From an uncultured Flavobacteriales bacterium (GTDB lineage Bacteria > Bacteroidota > Bacteroidia > Flavobacteriales_G > Salibacteraceae), in contig CALSPD010000022.1 in the NCBI GenBank assembly GCA_943788145.1, positions 62,001-126,000 on the forward strand: a stretch of DNA of 64,000 nt. The letters are read 5' to 3'. The position numbers and the translations under genes were made by a program. Shown here in pieces: positions 46,710 through 54,250 of this stretch; positions within the stretch are counted from its first letter, which is position 1, and each line of letters starts with the position of its first letter. The notes beneath the pieces were generated by a model. The model had not been told where the DNA came from, ran no database searches, and saw nothing but the letters and a program-made list of their open reading frames with translations.

Positions 46710-47371
46710 ATTGGCTTTTGACATGCGAACATTACGCTAATACTGTTCCGCTGCAATACCAGTCGTTGTTCAATAATGCGAAAGATGTATTGGATAGTCA
46801 TCGAGGATATGATAAGTACATAGCCCCACTTTACGAATCACTCAAAGATCGGTTTGATGCGAGTTTTCACTATCCATATACACGGTTATTAATCGAACCA
46901 AATCGATCGTTGCATCATCGCCATTTATTCTCTCCTTTTTCAATCCAACTTTCAAAGAATGAAAGAATGGATTTGATTACCGATTATTATCAACCCTATC
47001 GTAATCAAGTGATTGAGCAAATAAAACAATTCAATCAAGATCAAACTATTCACATAAGCGTTCATAGCTTTACAGCTAGCCTTGGCAATCAGAATCGCAC
47101 GGCCCCCATTGGATTGTTGTTCGATTCAAGGAAAAAACCCGAACGGGCCATAGCGGATATTTGGAAGCAATTAATTCGCAAAGAGTCGGATGCTCAGGTG
47201 AGATTTAATTATCCATATCGGGGTGCTGCCGATGGATTCACCACCTTTTTACGCAAGGAATTCAAAGAGCATTATCTCGGATTTGAATTGGAGGTCAGGA
47301 ATGATTGTGTCGCAACGCTTTCTGAACAAATCATTTCCAGCATCACTGAACTACGCCTGACTTTAAGCTAG
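46706..47371 (+). CDS. N-formylglutamate amidohydrolase-family protein
   Basis: A 221-residue FGase-fold zinc-dependent amidohydrolase. 'LLTCEHYAN' gives the metal-binding Glu and His; 'LDSHRGYD', 'EPNRSLHHRHLF', 'IHISVHSFTASL' and 'LGFELEVRND' are further family motifs. Starts with GTG inside the GCS2 stop, so translation is coupled. Histidine-degradation genes are absent, so its substrate is likelier the product or intermediate of the two ligases upstream. Its TAG overlaps the opposite-strand TAG at 47368 (CTAG). Confidence 0.88.
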   Translation: MNWLLTCEHYANTVPLQYQSLFNNAKDVLDSHRGYDKYIAPLYESLKDRFDASFHYPYTRLLIEPNRSLHHRHLFSPFSIQLSKNERMDLITDYYQPYRNQVIEQIKQFNQDQTIHISVHSFTASLGNQNRTAPIGLLFDSRKKPERAIADIWKQLIRKESDAQVRFNYPYRGAADGFTTFLRKEFKEHYLGFELEVRNDCVATLSEQIISSITELRLTLS

Positions 47372-47730
47372 AATCGCTCCGCTTTTTCTTTATCATTTCT
47401 CAAGCCACTCAAGAGCGATTTGACGATGGTCAAGACGAAGCTAAACAATAGCGCAAACCAAAATCCATCCAGCCTAAAGCCATCTATCAACCAATCGGCC
47501 AGAAGAATGATGAGCGCATTGATAACCAACAAAAACAACCCTAGGGTGAAAATCGTTGCTGGAATTGTCAAGAGTATAAGAATAGGCTTAACGAATGAAT
47601 TCAAAAATGCCAAGGCAAGAGCTACCAATATTGCGGTTCCGACTCCATCTACTTCCACACCCGGTAAAACATAGGCACAGATTAAAACAGAAAGTGTTAC
47701 AATTAGGGTGTTGACGATAAAATTTTGCAT
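47368..47730 (-). CDS. Phage-holin-IV-like small membrane protein (DUF/YvlD type)
   Basis: A 120-residue protein with about four hydrophobic helices and very short loops, matching the '4 TMS phage holin superfamily IV' / YvlD family ('LPGVEVDGVGTAILVALALAFLNSFVKPIL', 'INALIILLADWLIDGF'). Despite the name these are ordinary chromosomal proteins of unknown role; no phage genes are near. The start is 3 bases from the previous gene's stop, so they form an operon. Confidence 0.85.
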   Translation of the reverse strand: MQNFIVNTLIVTLSVLICAYVLPGVEVDGVGTAILVALALAFLNSFVKPILILLTIPATIFTLGLFLLVINALIILLADWLIDGFRLDGFWFALLFSFVLTIVKSLLSGLRNDKEKAERF

Positions 47731-47732
47731 AA

Positions 47733-48416
47733 TTATATAGGAAATATTTGTAGTGCCGAGAATAAAGCAATGGTCATTAATACCGAAACGAATAGCGTTA
47801 AAGCACTAATTATAATCGATGCTATTCCCAAAATTCGGGAGGTTTTTGAATCAATTTCTGTTGCTTTTAACGCAATGACAACGGCCATAATACCAAATAA
47901 GACGCCCAAAACAGGAATCCACATAAAGAGCGCGAGGTTTAGAAGCGCAATGCCTAAAGCGATGATTGAAACTACCCCACGAGAAACTGTGGGACTATTC
48001 GGCTCTGGTTCTTCTTGCTTCAAAATCGTATCATTTTGGATGTTAGTACGCTCCGAAATCTGATGCGACTCCCAAGTAATATTCGAGGGCAATGTAGATC
48101 GAGTGAATTGGCCTTTTTCAATAAGAGTGGGTTGAGCGAATGAAAAATTTGAGCGCTGCTTTACGATTGACTTCCCAATGGAATGATGAAATGTATTTCT
48201 TGTCGATTTGATAATATCGGGGCTTGCGTTGTTCATACTTACCAACCTAGCATTATTCAATTGGGACATCGTAGCAGTATTATCGCCTTGCTTGAATTTA
48301 ATATCCACATGAACCCCACGTCTATAAATGCGTTTCTCAAATCCGCTGCTTAATTGACGCTCTGAAGAGCATGCAGAAGAAATTAAGATCAAAAGAAATA
48401 TGACCGCGAACCTCAC
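47733..48416 (-). CDS. Lipoprotein with DUF4190-like membrane tail
   Basis: A 227-residue protein starting with GTG at 48416. A signal peptide with lipobox 'SSACSS' (about Cys16) is followed by a Ser/Thr/Asn-rich periplasmic region, then two or three membrane spans ('GVVSIIALGIALLNLALFMWIPVLGVLFGIMAVVIALKA', 'IASIIISALTLFVSVL') resembling DUF4190-type tails. A lipobox and later membrane spans together are unusual. It precedes the holin-like gene. Confidence 0.65.
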   Translation of the reverse strand: MRFAVIFLLILISSACSSERQLSSGFEKRIYRRGVHVDIKFKQGDNTATMSQLNNARLVSMNNASPDIIKSTRNTFHHSIGKSIVKQRSNFSFAQPTLIEKGQFTRSTLPSNITWESHQISERTNIQNDTILKQEEPEPNSPTVSRGVVSIIALGIALLNLALFMWIPVLGVLFGIMAVVIALKATEIDSKTSRILGIASIIISALTLFVSVLMTIALFSALQIFPI

Positions 48417-48498
48417 TTATTTCATTTATTAAAATGCAAAGAAAGGAGTTATCTCCGCTTAAATCCATCCCTTTTAGAAACGAGATTACATGCTACAT

Positions 48499-48506
48499 TA
48501 TATTTG
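48499..48506 (+). promoter_or_regulatory. Promoter -7 box ahead of the TM2-like gene pair
   Basis: TATATTTG fits TAnnTTTG and lies 23 bases before the ATG at 48529. A weak -33-like TTTTAG is at 48472-48477. The geometry matches the rfbF promoter. Confidence 0.5.
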
Positions 48507-48528
48507 ACGTTAGTTTAAACCTTTACTC

Positions 48529-49041
48529 ATGAATCGAATTTTACCTGTAATCGTTTTGTTTCTGATCATAGCATTGACCGGAACGGCCAAACAGTCTGCC
48601 TACCATTTAAACCAGACTAAAATCGATTATGTATTTGACCAATCCATTGATTTAGGATCGTCCCTCATGGATCTAAGTACAAATACATCTGCCGATGAAA
48701 CCGAGGGAATGAATAACACAACGGCCGCCATTATTGCCTTTGGCACAGTGGTAGTTCCTTATTTTATTTATGGAGGATGGTGGATTTTCACCGCCATTAC
48801 GGGAGGTATTGGTATAATTTTTCTACCGATCGCCATTGTATTTGCCGGAGCTGCAAGCTTACCCTGGCATCGGTACTTCTTGGGCACGAATAATGAAACA
48901 GCCAAAATTATGGCACTCTATTGCGTGACCTTCAATTGGTTTGGCTGGCTACCCATAGCAGATGGGGTCTTCTTGTTATTGGATGAAGAAGACAGTTATA
49001 AGAATAATCCAAATTACATTATGTGGATTGATCAAATCTGA
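48529..49041 (+). CDS. TM2-like small membrane protein, paralogue 1
   Basis: A 170-residue protein with a signal peptide ('LPVIVLFLIIALTGTAK'), then a periplasmic stretch 'YHLNQTKIDYVFDQSIDLG', a hydrophobic hairpin and a TM2-like C-terminus ('PWHRYFLGTNNETAKIMALYCVTFNWFGWLPIADGVFLLLDEED'). Two paralogues sit at 49152 and 53677 with the same layout. An N-terminal signal peptide plus a TM2-like tail suggests an envelope protein. Function unknown. Confidence 0.75.
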   Translation: MNRILPVIVLFLIIALTGTAKQSAYHLNQTKIDYVFDQSIDLGSSLMDLSTNTSADETEGMNNTTAAIIAFGTVVVPYFIYGGWWIFTAITGGIGIIFLPIAIVFAGAASLPWHRYFLGTNNETAKIMALYCVTFNWFGWLPIADGVFLLLDEEDSYKNNPNYIMWIDQI

Positions 49042-49151
49042 TTGTTTTTATGGTGTATTCTGAATTACAAAAGATTTTTTCCATTAAAGATTATATTCGA
49101 ATCATTCAGTATTATTGGGTCATCAAAAATCAATTTAAAACAACGCTACTT

Positions 49152-49586
49152 ATGAAAAAATTCACCCTAGTTTTCGCCATTATTCTTGGCTTCGCTGTAG
49201 GTGCTAATGCATCTTCGTTCAAATTAAATCAAGATAAATTTGAAGCCGCTTTTGAGCAAAGCGAAGATTTGACCAATCAACTTTTCGTTTCTTCAGGAAG
49301 TGCTCTCGCAGAAACATTTGCTAGCTCAGCATCTGAAGACAGTATGGATAAGCAAACTTTGGCTGCAATTATTTGTGTAGTTGAGTACTTTACTGGTGTT
49401 GGAATTTTAATTCCAATTCATAGAATTATCCTAGGTTGCGATGGTCAAACAGTAAAAGTCGTAGCACTTTATTGCATCACCCTTGGAGGTCTAGGTTGGT
49501 TACCATTGATTGATGCTATCTTTCTATTCATGGACGACACAAAGAGCAAGTATATTGAGAACGGTAAGTTCCTTATGTTTCTTTAG
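49152..49586 (+). CDS. TM2-like small membrane protein, paralogue 2
   Basis: About 144 residues from the ATG at 49152. It has a signal peptide ('FAIILGFAVGANA'), the shared motif 'FKLNQDKFEAAFEQSEDLT', a linker, and a TM2-like tail ('IPIHRIILGCDGQTVKVVALYCITLGGLGWLPLIDAIFLFMDD'). It is 110 bases after paralogue 1 and ends in a strong terminator. Tandem duplication is likely. A longer frame from 49050 lacks homology. Confidence 0.78.
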   Translation: MKKFTLVFAIILGFAVGANASSFKLNQDKFEAAFEQSEDLTNQLFVSSGSALAETFASSASEDSMDKQTLAAIICVVEYFTGVGILIPIHRIILGCDGQTVKVVALYCITLGGLGWLPLIDAIFLFMDDTKSKYIENGKFLMFL

Positions 49587-49604
49587 AACATGAAATTCAT
49601 AATT

Positions 49605-49638
49605 AAAAAAGCCCTTCTCTTGAAGGGCTTTTTTTTTT
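49605..49638 (+). terminator. Terminator after the TM2-like pair
   Basis: Stem AAAAAAGCCCTTC / GAAGGGCTTTTTT with a 4-5-base loop and T10. It also reads as a terminator for the convergent gene at 49641. Confidence 0.9.
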
Positions 49639-49640
49639 GC

Positions 49641-50549
49641 CTATTCTTCGTCAAGCAGCGAAATAAAGTGTTGCTTTTGCTCCGTTGAAAGTTGTGGGGA
49701 ACCATGTGTCATTTGGATGTACTTCAACCGTTCTGCGGCATATAACTCACTTTGCCCCAATTCCTCAATAATTTTCAGGTAATAAATTCGATAAATGAGG
49801 TTATCAGGGCTATACTTTAATAAATAGCGCGCATGCATTTCAGCTCGCTTATAATCCTTTTCAAGGTCATAGTAGATGCGCATTAAGAAGTAATTCGATT
49901 CATTCTTAAGAAATACGTCCGAACTGGTCGTGAGCTTATACAAATACGACAAGCCTTTTTTGGAGTCTCCCTTTGGGTAAAGAAGCAAATATGGACGAAG
50001 CCATTTGTAATCATCATAAGCTTTTGCTATGAAGTAGTAATACAACCCTGATGTGAGATACAATGGCTCATATTCTTCCTCTTTTCCAAAAGAATCAGAT
50101 ATCTGACCAATGCATGTATTCAAATCCGAAGCGGCATTTAAATAATTGTTATTCAATAACTCATGTCGGGTTTTAAATGCATGAATAATGATGAAGTAAA
50201 ACAGTTCTTCATCTGATAAATCCTCCTTTTTATCCAAGAGCTTTTTCGATTCTTTTAATCCCGTTCTAAACTGTTCATTCCATTGATCGTTTTCAAGGTG
50301 ACCGGCTAGAATTTCCGACCAGGCAACATTTGCAGATAATAATGGCCATACAGCATCATTTAGATTCTTCTCCGCTTTTACTAGGCTATCAGCGGTAAGC
50401 ATTCTATAGGAATATATGTTTTTAAAAACCGCGTTTTCCTTTTCCGTAAAATAGGTCTGACCCTGTACTTGCGTTGGCTTAAGCATGGTCAACATCCATA
50501 GGATGAATAGTCCTTTAACCGATGTATTCAAAATCTTTGGAAACGGCAT
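49641..50549 (-). CDS. Secreted TPR-like protein
   Basis: A 302-residue helical protein with a signal peptide ('LFILWMLTMLKPTQVQGQ'). Helix pairs such as 'EPLYLTSGLYYYFIAKAYDDYKWL' and 'YFLMRIYYDLEKDYKRAEMHARYLLKYSPDN' look like degenerate TPR units. No catalytic motif is visible. It diverges from the LolA-like gene (47 bases apart), so they may share a control region. Role in envelope assembly is inferred from context only. Confidence 0.65.
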   Translation of the reverse strand: MPFPKILNTSVKGLFILWMLTMLKPTQVQGQTYFTEKENAVFKNIYSYRMLTADSLVKAEKNLNDAVWPLLSANVAWSEILAGHLENDQWNEQFRTGLKESKKLLDKKEDLSDEELFYFIIIHAFKTRHELLNNNYLNAASDLNTCIGQISDSFGKEEEYEPLYLTSGLYYYFIAKAYDDYKWLRPYLLLYPKGDSKKGLSYLYKLTTSSDVFLKNESNYFLMRIYYDLEKDYKRAEMHARYLLKYSPDNLIYRIYYLKIIEELGQSELYAAERLKYIQMTHGSPQLSTEQKQHFISLLDEE

Positions 50550-50596
50550 TACTATTGCCTCTAGCTGGAAAAAATAACTGTAAATTCGCACGCTTT

Positions 50597-51358
50597 ATGG
50601 AAAGAACGAAACTAATTAAATTAACCACTTTCATTGGTGTTTTGGTGACTATAAGTGTTGTACTTGGCGCTTTCACCTTTCCTCAATCGAACGTGCAAAA
50701 ACTGAGCATGCAACTCACAGCACGAACCCTTTTTCAAGGGAAATCTATCACGGGAAAAGGAGCTGTTTATTATAAAACACAGAATGGCCTAATGGTGACC
50801 AAAATGGATTCACCACTAGATCAAGTTGTTATAACAACCTCTACGGGTGAATACAAAAGCTACGACAGACAGTTAAACACAATTACGCAAACGCAGGGTA
50901 CAGAATTCAGCTCAAAAAATAGTTTTATCTATAGCTTTCTAAGCGGCAAAACGAATGATATGGGTCTTAGCGCCATGGGATATAAATTGACAGACGTTCG
51001 CAATGAAAATGGTGTTGTTGTCAATACTTGGATGGCTCCGATAGACAAACAACTTGAGGCGCAAAAAATAGAAGTGGCTTATGAAAATTACCTACCGATA
51101 TTCCTAGGTTTTTCAAATGGTTCAGGCAAAGTCTTCCAAAAAACATATTACTCGAACTATCAAGCCATTTCCTATCTTCAAATGCCAATGACAATCACGG
51201 AGATTAGCTTTTTTAATGACAGTGACTCATCCATCACTCAGCGTAGTTACAGCGATTTAAAGGTAAATGCACAAGTCGATAATACTTGGCTCGATTTTCA
51301 AGTTCCGAAGGACGCTAAGGTGATCGATCAAGCGAGTTATAATTCCCCGATAAAATGA
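50597..51358 (+). CDS. LolA-like outer-membrane lipoprotein carrier
   Basis: A 253-residue protein with a signal-anchor or signal peptide ('FIGVLVTISVVLGAF') and a LolA/LolB-like half-barrel: 'GKSITGKGAVYYKTQNGLMVTKMDSPLDQVVITTSTGEYKSYDRQLNTI' is close to the LolA pattern of a lipoprotein carrier. It probably shuttles a lipid or lipoprotein across the periplasm. It overlaps the YidD-like gene (ATGA) and heads a four-gene run. Confidence 0.78.
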   Translation: MERTKLIKLTTFIGVLVTISVVLGAFTFPQSNVQKLSMQLTARTLFQGKSITGKGAVYYKTQNGLMVTKMDSPLDQVVITTSTGEYKSYDRQLNTITQTQGTEFSSKNSFIYSFLSGKTNDMGLSAMGYKLTDVRNENGVVVNTWMAPIDKQLEAQKIEVAYENYLPIFLGFSNGSGKVFQKTYYSNYQAISYLQMPMTITEISFFNDSDSSITQRSYSDLKVNAQVDNTWLDFQVPKDAKVIDQASYNSPIK

Positions 51359-51819
51359 GGTTTACGCTTTTGTTAATCCCATTTTTATTCATCCCTTTTA
51401 TCGGGCTGACGCAATTGACCCAGACAGAAATCCAAGAAATTCGAGCGGTAAACTTTCACGATGCCAAATTCGACCCAAGACGGCCCAAATTTCTTAAAGT
51501 CGGGAACAACGCCTTGGTTAATTACAATCCCATTTCATTGATTTTTGGAGGCGCACTTTATGTTTATCAAAAAGCCATTTCCCCACAGCTTCAATCGCAT
51601 TGTCCCTATGAAATAAGTTGCTCTGCATTCAGTATGGCTACGATTCAAGAATTTGGATTGGTTAAAGGAGTTGCCCTTTCTGCGGATCGCCTCACACGCT
51701 GTACTCAATTCTCTACCTTAGACTTAATGCCGAGTCAAATCAATCAAAAAACAGGATCAATAATCGATGATCCCTCGAAGTATAGGGTGAAAGACAAAAG
51801 CCACCTTCACCTGCATTGA
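51355..51819 (+). CDS. YidD-like protein with signal peptide
   Basis: A 154-residue protein. After a signal peptide ('LLIPFLFIPFIGLTQ') and a short linker comes a YidD-type segment: 'ALYVYQKAISPQLQSHCPYEISCSAFSMATIQEFG' and 'LSADRLTRCTQF', equivalent to the membrane-insertion-efficiency factor's CxxxPxCS...G...RC pattern. Canonical YidD is 70-90 residues beside yidC and rnpA; this one is longer and apparently exported, so its role probably differs. Overlaps genes on both sides (ATGA and TGATG). Confidence 0.8.
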   Translation: MRFTLLLIPFLFIPFIGLTQLTQTEIQEIRAVNFHDAKFDPRRPKFLKVGNNALVNYNPISLIFGGALYVYQKAISPQLQSHCPYEISCSAFSMATIQEFGLVKGVALSADRLTRCTQFSTLDLMPSQINQKTGSIIDDPSKYRVKDKSHLHLH

Positions 51820-52805
51820 TGCATAGATTCAAACAGTTTTCAACGCTTTTCCTTGCTTGCGTCTTTTGTGCGATAACCGTAGCTCAAACAGACTCTACTG
51901 CAGTAAGTTTCTCGAATCCCATTGATTCTACCACAGACTCTGTTGAACAAATCGTTGCTATCCAAATTCCAGACTCAAAGGAGTCAACACGAATCAAAAT
52001 ATCGGAGGAATTGAATTTTGCCTTGTATCTGATAACTAACGAGCAATACGATAACGCTTCCTACTTACTGAACGATTTGAGCCAATTGAAGGATGACGTT
52101 TCACAAATACAGGCTGATAGCATCCACTATTTAAGTGGTTGGTTAAAGTATTTCAGTCAAGATTTTTATGGTGCCATCGATGATTTCTCAAAAATCGAAT
52201 CAAACGAAAAAATTGGAACACCTGCAAAATTCTACGAATCCATTTGCTATGTCCATTCCAATGAATACGATGCAGCAAAAACTATTTTACAAGCATTGAA
52301 ATGTGACACTGCAAGTCTCGAAGAGGAGTTCAGAAATTTCCAACTAGCTTCAATCGCCTTGCTAGAGCGTGATTACAATGGATATGATTCCATTATCGCA
52401 AATTATTCGTACAAATTCTTTCAATTCTCTTCTGAACAAAAAGGAATGGAGCTTTATTACAATGACCTTGTTTCTTATAAAAGGAAGTCCCCATTAATAG
52501 CCGGGTTCTTATCTGCCCTTTTCCCCGGATTAGGCAAATTATATGCAGGCTATCGAGGGATGCCTTTCGGAACGATGTATTTGACCTTACCATTGGCGGC
52601 AGTGGCCATTGAAGTTGCGTTGATCGCGGGAATTCTAAGCCCTCCATTCTTAGTATTTGGCTCCTTATTTGGCATTTTTTATATCGGAAACATTTGGGGC
52701 AGCGCGGTGAGCGTATATGCCATTGAAAAAGAACTTTATGCAGAAATCGATCACAATATTTTGTTTGATATGCATATTCCCCTTCGCAGGATTTTCTGGC
52801 AATAA
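51819..52805 (+). CDS. Secreted TPR-like protein with TM2-like C-terminal hairpin
   Basis: A 328-residue protein. It has a signal peptide ('LFLACVFCAITVAQ'), a helical TPR-like middle ('ALYLITNEQYDNASYLLNDLSQLK', 'YVHSNEYDAAKTILQALK') and a C-terminal membrane part starting 'AGFLSALFPGLGKLYAGYRGMPFG'. This 'PGLGxLYaGy' motif is shared with the next gene. Starts inside the YidD-like stop (TGATG). Together with its neighbours it probably acts in the envelope. Confidence 0.7.
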   Translation: MHRFKQFSTLFLACVFCAITVAQTDSTAVSFSNPIDSTTDSVEQIVAIQIPDSKESTRIKISEELNFALYLITNEQYDNASYLLNDLSQLKDDVSQIQADSIHYLSGWLKYFSQDFYGAIDDFSKIESNEKIGTPAKFYESICYVHSNEYDAAKTILQALKCDTASLEEEFRNFQLASIALLERDYNGYDSIIANYSYKFFQFSSEQKGMELYYNDLVSYKRKSPLIAGFLSALFPGLGKLYAGYRGMPFGTMYLTLPLAAVAIEVALIAGILSPPFLVFGSLFGIFYIGNIWGSAVSVYAIEKELYAEIDHNILFDMHIPLRRIFWQ

Positions 52806-53616
52806 AAGCCCGGAATTCTTTAAGGCCGACAGTCTTCAGTCGGCCGGCCAATTGGAATTAGCATCGCTTGAATACGAGCGAATATGTTATGGAACGTTCG
52901 ATAATTACGTTCGTACCCAAGCACTGAACGAAAAAGCAAAATGCCTTTTATTGTCAAACAAAGCTGATGCTGCCGAGGCAAATATGCTTCGCGTAAACTA
53001 TTTCGGTCTAAGCGACTCTCTTGTTTTTGAATCTAGGTATCGCACTGCATATTGTTCCTACTTAGCGAAGGATTTTGAACAAGCGGTTTCCCAATGTTTC
53101 ATGATTGATCAATTCTTACCGATTGACTATCAAATGCAATCGGCCGTATTACATGCCTTGGCATTAAACGAAACCAGGGAATGGGATAAGGCAAAACTGA
53201 AGTTGTCAGCATGGGCAGAATACTCAATTCATAACGAGTTGAAACGAGATAGTGTTCTGTCTGAGATTGACGCTATGTATGATCCCAAACAGTACCCAAA
53301 ATTTAAAGATCCCAATCGAGCTAATTCACTTTCAACCTTCGTTCCTGGCCTTGGTCAATTGTATTCAGGATACATATTCGATGCCGCTTTTACCACAATT
53401 TTGATGGCAACTGGTCTAGGGGTTGCAGCAGTAGGAATATTTGTTGTTAAATACTATGTCACGGGAATCGTTTTGGGATACGGTATCTATCAGCGTTTCT
53501 ATATGGCTGGCATTAAGCGTTCGGAGTATTTAGCCAACAAGCGAACTTATCTTTCATTAAGGAAATTCAACGACCCTCTAATTGAAACACTTACTAGACT
53601 TTCATCAATCGAATAA
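52738..53616 (+). CDS. Secreted TPR-like protein with TM2-like C-terminal hairpin, second copy
   Basis: A 292-residue paralogue-like partner of the previous gene. From the ATG at 52738 the first 20 residues form a signal peptide ('IFCLICIFPFAGFSG'), encoded within the last 68 bases of the previous gene in another frame. A TPR-like region follows ('AGQLELASLEYERICYG', 'AYCSYLAKDFEQAVSQC'), then 'STFVPGLGQLYSGYIFDAAFTT' and two membrane spans. A terminator follows. The overlap makes co-translation very likely. Confidence 0.72.
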   Translation: MQKSITIFCLICIFPFAGFSGNKSPEFFKADSLQSAGQLELASLEYERICYGTFDNYVRTQALNEKAKCLLLSNKADAAEANMLRVNYFGLSDSLVFESRYRTAYCSYLAKDFEQAVSQCFMIDQFLPIDYQMQSAVLHALALNETREWDKAKLKLSAWAEYSIHNELKRDSVLSEIDAMYDPKQYPKFKDPNRANSLSTFVPGLGQLYSGYIFDAAFTTILMATGLGVAAVGIFVVKYYVTGIVLGYGIYQRFYMAGIKRSEYLANKRTYLSLRKFNDPLIETLTRLSSIE

Positions 53617-53628
53617 AAAATTTAAACA

Positions 53629-53662
53629 TAAAAAAAGCCATCCGTTTGCATGGCTTTTTTTA
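53629..53662. terminator. Bidirectional terminator
   Basis: Stem AAAAAAAGCCAT / ATGGCTTTTTTT with a loop of about 9 bases serves both the operon ending at 53616 and the convergent gene ending at 53677. Confidence 0.88.
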
Positions 53663-53676
53663 TAGATTTTAAAATC

Positions 53677-54072
53677 TTAGTTGTTCCAAGCAAAGAACTT
53701 TGGATTGTCCTTGTACTTCATCCAGAACTCATCACCTTTAATGATTGTTCCCCAGAAATCAACCATAATGGCAACATAATTTGCAACCGGAATACATAGA
53801 TAGTAGATCAATAAGCTCTTACCACCAGTTCCCATGTAGCTTCTGTGAAGTGCAATAGCACCACAGAAAATAGCACGAATTAAGAATTGAGTTTTGCTTA
53901 GTTCAGCATCAGCCAAATTAGCGAAAGTAGCTTGCTCAGAAGCGATGTAAGTTACGTCTTCAGAAGCGTCAAAAGCAGACTCGATAGCTGCATCATTTAA
54001 TTTGTAGCCATCTGCAAAAGATGCTCCAGCCACTCCCAATACTAGGGCACATGCTAAGAATAGTTTTTTCAT
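53677..54072 (-). CDS. TM2-like small membrane protein, paralogue 3
   Basis: A 131-residue protein with a signal peptide ('LACALVLGVAGASFA'), the shared motif 'YKLNDAAIESAFDASEDVT' and a C-terminal TM2-like part ('IALHRSYMGTGGKSLLIYYLCIPVANYVAIMVDFWGTI'). It shares its layout with paralogues at 48529 and 49152 but sits on the opposite strand after the LolA/YidD run. A TAGATTTG box lies 29-36 bases upstream of the start. Confidence 0.8.
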   Translation of the reverse strand: MKKLFLACALVLGVAGASFADGYKLNDAAIESAFDASEDVTYIASEQATFANLADAELSKTQFLIRAIFCGAIALHRSYMGTGGKSLLIYYLCIPVANYVAIMVDFWGTIIKGDEFWMKYKDNPKFFAWNN

Positions 54073-54100
54073 AATAGATTGTTTTTGTTTTTGATTGAAG

Positions 54101-54108
54101 CAAATCTA
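54101..54108 (-). promoter_or_regulatory. Promoter -7 box of TM2-like paralogue 3
   Basis: Read on the minus strand this is TAGATTTG, an exact TAnnTTTG match, 28 bases before the start codon. No clear TTTG is found at -33. Confidence 0.5.
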
Positions 54109-54250
54109 CTCGGTTTTTTCTATTGACGGTTCTTATGAGATAAAAAAACATGAACAATTAATGGCTGAAACATTAATCTACTCCAGTCCAGCCATCGAAT
54201 AATTAAATCAAAGAGGGTACAGCCTTGAGAAAATCAATACAATAAGTTTC

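Noticed and set aside
47368-47730. Prophage remnant suggested by the holin-like protein
   Set aside because: The family is common in ordinary bacterial chromosomes and there are no capsid, terminase, integrase or lysin genes nearby; xerD is the housekeeping recombinase.
52393-52851. A 152-residue minus-strand frame over the TPR genes
   Set aside because: It is a shadow spanning the junction of two real genes, rich in unlikely residue runs, with no conserved motif.
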